Assembly: GCA_018712905.1 (NCBI GenBank)
Contig: DVGD01000165.1
Location: 1 to 7,135 of the forward strand
DNA: 7,135 nt
Reading direction: 5' to 3'
Source: Candidatus Avoscillospira stercoripullorum
Lineage (GTDB): Bacteria; Bacillota; Clostridia; Oscillospirales; Oscillospiraceae
The notes below the pieces were generated by a model. The model saw only the letters and a list, made by a program, of their open reading frames with translations. It was not told where the DNA came from and searched no databases. Both the position numbers and the translations under genes were made by a program. Positions 1 to 4,423 of the stretch are shown here, in pieces (the first letter of the stretch is position 1; each line of letters starts with the position of its first letter).

Positions 1-3
1 TGC

Positions 4-37
4 GGATTTTGAAACTTACAAAAAAGTTTCAAAATCC
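4..37. repeat. Perfect 14-bp inverted repeat (AT-rich hairpin)
   Basis: GGATTTTGAAACTT (4-17) and its exact reverse complement (24-37) flank a 6-nt loop. The element is much AT-richer than the nearby genes. It lies about 110 bp past the stop of the minus-strand lipoprotein gene, but neither strand has a T-run directly after the stem, so it is not a standard intrinsic terminator. A second hairpin lies at 52-74 (GCGG and GGGC pairing across a TTTTT loop, one mismatch), also without a T-run. The near-perfect symmetry suggests a dispersed palindromic repeat or a structured 3' end that stabilises the upstream mRNA. The inverted repeat is seen; its role is not known. Confidence 0.6.
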
Positions 38-144
38 TGTTGATTGAACGCGCGGTGGGCTTTTTGCCCCCCGCACACACCCCCCGCTGCTCTGTCCCAG
101 ACATCTTCAGCGAGGTTTTTTGACAGTCTCAAAGATCTTAGATC

Positions 145-1344
145 TTACTGGATCTCTTCCACGGTCACCGCGGTGGTCTCGGGCATGGCGGAGACGTCGT
201 TGGATACTACGATCTCGCCGGACTTGAGCTTCTCGAGGACGGCGTTATACTCGTCCAGGGTGAAGGTCTTGAAGCCCCAGGAACTCTCGGCGGTGGGAAG
301 ACCCACATAGTCGCCCTCGGCCAGGGAGAGGTTGTTGATCTGGCCGGCGTACTTGGAGAAGTTGCCGGAGAAGAGGTCGCTCAGCACCGCCACGGTGGTG
401 CTCTGCAAGCCCTTCATGGCGGAGGTCACAAAGGGATTGTAGGGGTAGCTCTCGGATTCGCCGATGTAGTGCTGATCCACGTCCACGCCCACGACCATGC
501 CTTCATACTGCACAGCCGCTTCCACGGCGGAGCCGTAGATGCCGCCGCCGCAGGCGAAGACGATCTCGGTGCCGCTCTGGTACCAGCCCTCCATCTTGGC
601 GGTGATGGCCGGGTCGGCGGAGAAGGTGTTGCCGTAGGTGTACTTCATGTCCACGGTGACGCCCAGCTCCTGGGCCGCGGCGTCGGCGCCCTGGATGAAG
701 CCGTAGCCGTAGCGCTGCACGGCGGGCACGGCGATGCCGCCCAGGAAGCCCAGCTTGGTGTAGCCGTCCTTCACCACGGCGTAGCCGGCCAGGTAGCCGG
801 CCTGCTCCTCGGCGAAGGTGAAGCAGGTGGTCTTCTCGCCGGGCACGGCGCCGGCCAGGTCGCCCTCGCCCACGTCGATGGCGATGAAGTAGGCCTCGTC
901 GCCGTAGAGGTTCTGCGCCTCGCCCAGGGTGGCGCCGAAGAGGTAGCCGGGCATGACGATGACGTCATAGCCGTCGGCAATGGCGGTGGTGATGGAGACG
1001 AGACGGGCGTCGTTGGAGTCCTCGGTGGGCTGGTAGTAGTTGTACTCCACGCCGTTGGCCTCGCAGAATTCCACCACGCCCTGCCAGGTGGCCTGGTTGA
1101 AGGACTCGTCGTCGATGGTGCCCACGTCGGTAATCAGGGCGACCTTGGTGTAGTCGGCCTCGGCGGTGGTATCATCGGTGGTGTCGGTGGTGTCGGTGGT
1201 GTCAGTGGTATCAGTGGTGTCAGTGGTGTCGGTGGTGTCGGTGGTGTCGGTGTCGGTGGTGGTATCGGTGCTGGGGCTGCCTGCACAGGCGGCCAGACCG
1301 AGAACCAGAACCAACGCAAGAAGCAGCGCGATCAGCTTTTTCAT
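145..1344 (-). CDS. BMP/PnrA-family nucleoside-binding lipoprotein (ABC transporter substrate-binding protein)
   Basis: Extracytoplasmic solute receptor of the BMP/PnrA (TmpC, Med) family, whose characterised members bind nucleosides for an ABC importer. The 399-aa product starts MKKL and has a hydrophobic signal segment and lipobox LAAC, with the lipidated Cys at residue 20. A low-complexity Asp/Thr linker follows (about 26-60), then the binding domain, which opens with the family signature ITDVGTIDDESFNQ (about 71-84). An upstream in-frame ATG at 1350 is only 3 nt from the GGAGG (1354-1358), whereas the ATG at 1344 is 9 nt away, so 1344 is preferred; using 1350 would add two residues (MT). 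The gene follows cdd by 112 nt in the same direction, and the salvage genes upstream support nucleosides as ligand. ATPase and permease genes are not visible and could lie off the left edge. A 15-bp palindrome (132-146) overlaps the stop codon. The family call is firm; the exact ligand is inferred. Confidence 0.93.
   Translation of the reverse strand: MKKLIALLLALVLVLGLAACAGSPSTDTTTDTDTTDTTDTTDTTDTTDTTDTTDTTDDTTAEADYTKVALITDVGTIDDESFNQATWQGVVEFCEANGVEYNYYQPTEDSNDARLVSITTAIADGYDVIVMPGYLFGATLGEAQNLYGDEAYFIAIDVGEGDLAGAVPGEKTTCFTFAEEQAGYLAGYAVVKDGYTKLGFLGGIAVPAVQRYGYGFIQGADAAAQELGVTVDMKYTYGNTFSADPAITAKMEGWYQSGTEIVFACGGGIYGSAVEAAVQYEGMVVGVDVDQHYIGESESYPYNPFVTSAMKGLQSTTVAVLSDLFSGNFSKYAGQINNLSLAEGDYVGLPTAESSWGFKTFTLDEYNAVLEKLKSGEIVVSNDVSAMPETTAVTVEEIQ
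1177..1248 (-). repeat. 9-bp tandem repeat (8 copies) encoding Asp-Thr-Thr
   Basis: Eight uninterrupted 9-bp units, read as GAC/GAT-ACC-ACC/ACT on the coding strand, encode (Asp-Thr-Thr)x8. Imperfect DT-rich codons extend the tract on both sides to about 1165-1269. It forms the spacer between the lipidated Cys and the folded binding domain. Units differ only by silent changes (GAC/GAT, ACC/ACT). Nine is a multiple of three, so gain or loss of a unit by slippage would change spacer length without breaking the reading frame. Confidence 0.9.
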
Positions 1345-1401
1345 GGTCATTTTCCTCCAAAATCAAATTTTTTCGGGGTAAAGCACTTACGCCGTACCTT
1401 C

Positions 1402-1430
1402 ATTCTGACATAACTTGGGGAGAAAAGCAA
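1402..1430 (-). promoter_or_regulatory. Possible internal promoter for the lipoprotein gene
   Basis: On the minus strand, TTGCTT (1430-1425) and CAGAAT (1407-1402) are separated by 17 nt, and TGT directly precedes the -10 as an extended -10 element. The -35 matches consensus at 3 of 6 positions and the -10 at 4 of 6. The site lies in the 112-nt gap after cdd, the only sizeable gap in the cluster. No strong terminator is seen there, so the lipoprotein could also be transcribed from upstream. Extra expression of the binding protein relative to the enzymes would be reasonable. Confidence 0.35.
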
Positions 1431-1456
1431 CCCAGGACAAAAATATTTGTGATTTC

Positions 1457-1876
1457 CTACGAATTTTTGTCAAGCTGTCCCTCTCCGTTAAAGCCATAGG
1501 GCAAAAATTCTCCCAGGGGCACGGTGACAATTTCGTCTCCTGCGCCGCCCATGTGGATGAGAAAATCGGGCTCACAGAACTCCATCATCACCTGGCGGCA
1601 GACGCCGCAGGGCGGAAACAGGCCGGTGATTTCCCCATTTCTGCCGCCCACCACGGCGATGGCGGCAAAGTCCCGCTCGCCCTTGGCCACGGCCTCGAAG
1701 AAGGCCGTGCGCTCGGCGCAGCAGGTGGGGGTGAAGGCGGCGTTTTCGATGTTGCAGCCGGTGTAGACCTTGCCGTCCTGGGTGAGAAGCGCCGCGCCCA
1801 CGGTGCAGCCCGAGTAGGGCGCATAGGCACGGGTCATGGCCTCCTTGGCCAGGGCTACCAGCTCGGCGGGGGTCAT
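1457..1876 (-). CDS. cdd: Cytidine deaminase
   Basis: Zinc enzyme that hydrolytically deaminates cytidine and deoxycytidine to uridine and deoxyuridine in the cytoplasm. The 139-aa product is close to the usual length of the small homotetrameric class. Visible motifs are AYAPYSG near the N-terminus, NIEN (42-45, nucleoside-binding Asn42 and Glu44), TCCAERTA with zinc ligand Cys53 and catalytic Glu55, and PPCGVCRQ with zinc ligands Cys90 and Cys93. This is the three-cysteine zinc pattern. The ATG at 1876 is chosen because GGAGG (1884-1888) lies 7 nt upstream and the protein then starts at the normal point; a longer in-frame reading extends into deoD and is artefactual. The start overlaps the deoD stop as ATGA, suggesting translational coupling. 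Confidence 0.96.
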   Translation of the reverse strand: MTPAELVALAKEAMTRAYAPYSGCTVGAALLTQDGKVYTGCNIENAAFTPTCCAERTAFFEAVAKGERDFAAIAVVGGRNGEITGLFPPCGVCRQVMMEFCEPDFLIHMGGAGDEIVTVPLGEFLPYGFNGEGQLDKNS

Positions 1877-2622
1877 GGCTGTGCCTCCAGCCGCCGGGCC
1901 GTCTCCAGCGCCAGGCGCATCATGTCGGTGAAGGAGGTCTGCCGCTCCTGGGCGGTGGTGGCCTCGCCGGTGAGGATGTGGTCGGACACGGTGCAGATGG
2001 CCAGCGCCTTTTTCCCGTACCGCGCGGCGTTTAGATAGAGGGCGGCGGCTTCCATCTCGATGGCCAGGACGCCCATCTTCTTCCACCCGGCGTTGGCCGT
2101 GAGGGCTTCGGGCACACCTGCGTCGTCGCCGTAGAACCGGTCGGAGGAGAGGAGATTTCCCACGTGGAAGGGAAGGGCTTTCTCCCGCGCCACGTTTACC
2201 GCCGTTTCCAGCACCTGGAAGGAGGCGATGGGGGCGAAGGTGCCGGCCAGGCGGAACTGCTCTGCCCAGCGGCTGTCGGTGCAGGCGCCCTGGCCTAAAA
2301 CGATGTCCCGGAGCTTGACCTGCTCCTGCAAAGCCCCGGCGGAGCCCACGCGCAGGATGGTCTCCACGCCGAAGACGTTGAAGAGCTCATGGGAGTAGAT
2401 GCCGATGGAGGGCATGCCCATGCCCGAGGCCATCACCGAGACTTTGACGCCTTCGTAGGTGCCGGTGTAGCCCTGGACGCCCCGGACGTTGTTCACCAGC
2501 CGGGGATGTTCGAGGAAGTGCTCGGCGATGAACTGGGCGCGGAGGGGATCGCCGGGCATGAGGACGGTTTTGCCGAAGTCGCCGGGGGCAGCGTGGATGT
2601 GAGGGGTGGGATAGTTTGCCAT
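1873..2622 (-). CDS. deoD: DeoD-type purine nucleoside phosphorylase
   Basis: Cytoplasmic enzyme of the hexameric class that cleaves purine (deoxy)ribonucleosides with phosphate, giving free base and (deoxy)ribose-1-phosphate. At 249 aa it is slightly longer than the roughly 235-240 aa usual in the family; the extra residues are mainly at the C-terminus and in a short insertion near 167-180. Signatures in order are PTPHIHA (5-11), MPGDPLRA (22-29, phosphate-binding Gly and Arg), NNVRG (44-48), SGMGMPS (66-72), RVGSAGAL (91-98), EMEAAALY (189-196, ribose-binding Met-Glu) and SDH (213-215), in which Asp214 matches the catalytic acid of the E. coli enzyme. AAAGGAG stands 9 nt before the ATG, inside the 18-nt gap after tdk, and the stop overlaps the cdd start. 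Confidence 0.96.
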   Translation of the reverse strand: MANYPTPHIHAAPGDFGKTVLMPGDPLRAQFIAEHFLEHPRLVNNVRGVQGYTGTYEGVKVSVMASGMGMPSIGIYSHELFNVFGVETILRVGSAGALQEQVKLRDIVLGQGACTDSRWAEQFRLAGTFAPIASFQVLETAVNVAREKALPFHVGNLLSSDRFYGDDAGVPEALTANAGWKKMGVLAIEMEAAALYLNAARYGKKALAICTVSDHILTGEATTAQERQTSFTDMMRLALETARRLEAQP

Positions 2623-2640
2623 GGGAAGTCGCTCCTTTCG

Positions 2641-3225
2641 TTATCGGACTTTTTTGTGTTCGCGGATGTGGGTCATGTAGCAGCGGTGGCACATGGCCAG
2701 GTAGCGCTCGTTGCCGCCCAGCTCCACCTGGGCGCCTTCGGTGAGGATGTAGCCCTGGGGATCGAGCCGGGCGTTGACCGTGGCCTTAGCGCCGCAGGCG
2801 CAGATGGTCTTGATCTCGGTGATGGAGTCGGCCAGCTCGAAGAGGCGGCGGCTGCCGGGGAAGAGGCGGGTCTGGAAGTCGGTGCGCAGGCCGAAGCAGA
2901 GCACGGGGATGTTTTCAAGGTCGACGATGGCGCGGAGCTGGTCGATCTGGGCTTCCGCGAGGAATTGGCACTCGTCCACCACGATGACGTCGGGGCGGGG
3001 ACGGGCGGCAAGGCGCTGGAGCAGATCGTCTCCGGCGGCCACGGCGTCGGCCGGGGCCAAGAGCCCCACCCGGGAGCGGATGACGCTTGCGCCGTCGCGG
3101 TCATCGGCGGCGGGCTTTAAGAGCCAGACGGCCATGCCGCGCTCCTCATAGTTATATTTGGTGATGAGCGCCGTGGCGGTCTTGGAGCTGCCCATGGCGC
3201 CGTACTTAAAATAGAGCTTGGCCAA
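2641..3225 (-). CDS. tdk: Thymidine kinase (type II, TK1-like)
   Basis: Transfers phosphate from ATP to thymidine or deoxyuridine, giving dTMP or dUMP. The 194-aa product matches the usual length. It has a P-loop GAMGSSKT (9-16), the acidic DECQF motif (84-88, with Glu85 as probable catalytic base), and a zinc lasso of Cys142, Cys144, Cys179 and Cys182. The start is a TTG at 3225, giving MAKLYFKYGAM as family members normally begin; AGGAGG (3234-3239) is 8 nt upstream. An in-frame ATG at 3258 lies inside the promoter -10 box, so it cannot be on that transcript, and longer readings extend into a repeat. The first zinc pair is CxC rather than CxxC. This is the first gene of the salvage cluster. 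Confidence 0.95.
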   Translation of the reverse strand: MAKLYFKYGAMGSSKTATALITKYNYEERGMAVWLLKPAADDRDGASVIRSRVGLLAPADAVAAGDDLLQRLAARPRPDVIVVDECQFLAEAQIDQLRAIVDLENIPVLCFGLRTDFQTRLFPGSRRLFELADSITEIKTICACGAKATVNARLDPQGYILTEGAQVELGGNERYLAMCHRCYMTHIREHKKVR

Positions 3226-3256
3226 GTGAATGTCCTCCTGGAGGTAGTGTAGCTCC

Positions 3257-3285
3257 ATTATACCGAAAACATCCCCGCCGCGCAA
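3257..3285 (-). promoter_or_regulatory. tdk promoter (sigma-A type)
   Basis: On the minus strand, TTGCGC (3285-3280) and a perfect TATAAT (3262-3257) are separated by exactly 17 nt. The -35 matches at 3 of 6 positions. Transcription would begin near 3250, leaving a leader of about 25 nt with AGGAGG before the TTG start and no room for a riboswitch. It would drive tdk-deoD-cdd and perhaps the lipoprotein gene. Confidence 0.75.
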
Positions 3286-3305
3286 GAGAGGCAAATCCCG
3301 GTGAT

Positions 3306-3455
3306 GCACCGCACCCCGTAGGGGCGGATTATATATCCGCCCGATGGCAGTGGCGATTCCCGTATGATTTCCGCCGAACGCAACCTGGCACGGGCGCATA
3401 TTTAATGCGCCCCTACACCCGGGATCGGGGGTGCGGTGCTATGCGGCGCCCCTAC
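3306..3455. repeat. MITE/REP-like palindromic element with nested inverted repeats
   Basis: The core is 3318-3416 (99 bp). Its ends are 26-bp inverted repeats (3318-3343 and 3391-3416) starting GTAGGGGCG, identical at 23 of 26 positions. Each end also folds on itself as an 8-bp stem with a 5-nt loop (3322-3342 and 3392-3412). Outside the core, GCACCGCACCCC (3306-3317) has an exact inverted copy at 3428-3439. A third right-end copy, CGCCCCTAC, lies at 3447-3455. No transposase gene is present, so this resembles a non-autonomous or REP-like element, possibly a composite of two. It sits about 20-30 bp upstream of the tdk -35 box. The structure is seen; mobility and genome copy number are not known. 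Confidence 0.75.
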
Positions 3456-3463
3456 CCCCAAAA

Positions 3464-3497
3464 CACACGAAACCCGCGGCTGGGGAAGCCGCGGGTT
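3464..3497 (-). terminator. Terminator-like hairpin without an assigned gene
   Basis: AACCCGCGGC and GCCGCGGGTT form a perfect 10-bp GC-rich stem with a 7-nt loop (3471-3497). On the minus strand the stem is followed by TTTCGTGTGTTTT-like sequence; on the plus strand it is followed by CCGCATG, which has no T-run, so minus-strand termination fits better. No known gene ends here. It may end a short transcript starting upstream near 3546, or shield tdk from minus-strand read-through. Confidence 0.5.
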
Positions 3498-3546
3498 CCG
3501 CATGAAAGAAAAGAGAGGGAGAAATTTGGAGTGTGGTGCTGTTTAC
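3464..3546 (-). ncRNA. Candidate small RNA, possibly regulator-controlled
   Basis: On the minus strand a TATGAT box (3558-3553) would start transcription near 3546, and the hairpin at 3497-3471 followed by a T-rich stretch would end it near 3464, giving about 83-85 nt. Between them is an unstructured-looking pyrimidine tract containing CTCCC (3521-3517), which could pair with Shine-Dalgarno sequences as C-rich loops do in some Gram-positive small RNAs. No consensus -35 is visible; a run of TTC-starting half-sites with 11-bp spacing occupies that position. No convincing short reading frame with a ribosome binding site is seen. The parts are visible, but the RNA itself is inference. Confidence 0.27.
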
Positions 3547-3571
3547 GTTCCTATCATACCCCCTTTTTCCC

Positions 3572-3628
3572 GAAGAGTTGTGAACGAATGGCGAAGAGTT
3601 TGTGAATAATTGTTGAATATTTTTAGAA
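3572..3628 (-). promoter_or_regulatory. 11-bp-phased half-site array (possible OmpR/PhoB-family regulator box)
   Basis: Read on the minus strand, TTC begins half-sites at 3628, 3617, 3606, 3595 and 3584, each exactly 11 bp apart, with a further TTC at 3574, 10 bp on. The hexamers are TTCTAA, TTCAAC, TTCACA, TTCGCC and TTCACA. A longer direct repeat, CGAAGAGTT followed by (T)GTGAA on the plus strand, is present at 3571-3584 and 3592-3606. Direct repeats of TT(A/C/T)ACA-like hexamers at 11-bp intervals are typical of PhoP/PhoB-type regulators. The neighbouring gene encodes a regulator of that family. The spacing is seen; binding is inferred. Confidence 0.4.
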
Positions 3629-3657
3629 CTGTCCCGGCAAAACGTACAAATGGAGAT

Positions 3658-3699
3658 TTTACAAAATATTCACGCAAATCCGGGTGCATTCAGTATAAT
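3658..3699 (+). promoter_or_regulatory. Promoter of the two-component/HtrA operon, with possible autoregulatory box
   Basis: A perfect TATAAT lies at 3694-3699, but no good -35 is found at 16-18 nt spacing (CACGCA at 17 nt). Instead TTTACA (3658-3663) and TTCACG (3669-3674) lie in direct repeat exactly 11 bp apart on the coding strand, the second ending 19 nt before the -10. A strong -10 with a poor -35 and regulator-like half-sites suggests an activator-dependent promoter, perhaps autoregulated. The start would be near 3706, with GGGAGGG at 3721-3727 as ribosome binding site. Confidence 0.6.
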
Positions 3700-3733
3700 A
3701 TGGAGTAACAAGAGATAAAAGGGAGGGCTATTC

Positions 3734-4420
3734 ATGGCCAAGTCCGTGCTGATTGTGGAAGACGATCAGAATATTGCTGAGCTTCTGCGCTTATATTTGG
3801 AGAAGGAAGGCTACGTGGCCGCCATTGCCGCCGACGGCGGGGCGGGGGTGGAGATGTTCCGCAAGCTCCAGCCCGATCTGGTGCTGCTGGACGTGATGCT
3901 CCCGGTGATGGACGGCTGGAACGTCCTCAAGACCATCCGCAAGGACTCCACCACCCCGGTCATCATGCTCACGGCCAAGGGCGAGACCACCGACAAGGTC
4001 TCCGGCCTCAAGATGGGCGCCGACGACTATATCACCAAGCCCTTTGAGATGAAGGAAGTCCTGGCGCGCATCGAGGCGGTGCTCCGCCGGGGCGGCGGAG
4101 CGGAGGAGAAGACCCCCAGCAAGCGCCTGGTCTTCGACAAGCTTATCATCGACCTGGACGCCTTCGAGCTCATCGTGGACGGCAAAAAGGTGGATACGCC
4201 CCCCAAGGAGATGGAGCTCCTCTTCCACCTGGCCTCCACGCCCAACCGGGTCTACACGAGAAACCAGCTCCTGGACGAGGTCTGGGGCTTTGATTACTTT
4301 GGCGACAGCCGCACCGTGGACGTGCACATCAAGCGCCTGCGGGAAAAGCTTGAGGGCGTGTCGGATCAGTGGTCGCTCAAGACTGTCTGGGGCGTGGGCT
4401 ATAAATTCGAGGTGCTGTAA
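3734..4420 (+). CDS. OmpR/PhoB-family response regulator
   Basis: Cytoplasmic transcription factor activated by phosphorylation from the kinase encoded just downstream. The 228-aa protein has a receiver domain (about 4-117) with acidic pocket Glu9-Asp10-Asp11, phosphoacceptor Asp53 in LLDVMLP, Thr80 and Lys102 (KPF). A winged-helix DNA-binding domain follows (about 132-226), with the recognition-helix region SRTVDVHIKRLREKL and the C-terminal wing VWGVGYKF. The length is normal. The start has GGGAGGG 6 nt upstream. This family binds direct repeats spaced 10-11 bp, which matches the half-sites in front of the gene. Co-transcription with a kinase and an HtrA protease suggests envelope or secretion stress control in the manner of CssR or CiaR. 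A phosphate-type role cannot be excluded, because only the family and not the ortholog is clear. Confidence 0.95.
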   Translation: MAKSVLIVEDDQNIAELLRLYLEKEGYVAAIAADGGAGVEMFRKLQPDLVLLDVMLPVMDGWNVLKTIRKDSTTPVIMLTAKGETTDKVSGLKMGADDYITKPFEMKEVLARIEAVLRRGGGAEEKTPSKRLVFDKLIIDLDAFELIVDGKKVDTPPKEMELLFHLASTPNRVYTRNQLLDEVWGFDYFGDSRTVDVHIKRLREKLEGVSDQWSLKTVWGVGYKFEVL

Positions 4421-4423
4421 GGC

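Larger units (their letters stand above)
3226..3733. other. Divergent intergenic region between tdk and the two-component operon
   Basis: No convincing protein gene is present in these 508 bases. From left to right it holds the tdk ribosome binding site and promoter (to 3285), a palindromic repeat element with flanking inverted repeats (3306-3455), a strong hairpin (3471-3497), a 21-nt pure-purine tract on the plus strand (3504-3524), a run of half-sites with 11-bp spacing (3572-3628), and the regulator gene's promoter (3658-3699) and ribosome binding site (3721-3727). A 66-codon open frame at 3405-3605 runs through the repeat and hairpin, lacks a good ribosome binding site and is probably not a gene. 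Confidence 0.8.

Noticed and set aside
85..121. Possible plus-strand terminator (CGCTG/CAGCG stem followed by TTTTTT)
   Set aside because: The stem is only 5 bp with a long, mostly unpaired interior, and no plus-strand gene is visible to its left.
469..1413. Long plus-strand open frame (314 codons) opposite the lipoprotein gene
   Set aside because: The product is Gly/Val/Ala/His-rich, follows the antisense of the GC-rich gene and its 9-bp repeat, and shows no domain or ribosome binding site. The minus-strand frame has a full signal peptide and family motifs.
1877..2086. N-terminal extension of cytidine deaminase
   Set aside because: The extension lies wholly inside deoD in another frame and looks like an antisense-type composition; the ATG at 1876 has GGAGG at 7 nt and gives the normal protein length.
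3226..3256. Riboswitch or attenuator ahead of tdk
   Set aside because: The predicted leader is only about 25 nt, too short for a structured regulatory RNA.
3306..3455. CRISPR array or attachment site
   Set aside because: The repeats are inverted, not direct, with no regular spacers and no cas or integrase genes in the window.
3405..3605. Small plus-strand frame of 66 codons in the divergent spacer
   Set aside because: It crosses the repeat element, the hairpin and the half-site array, has no good ribosome binding site, and its Arg/Pro-rich product resembles nothing known.
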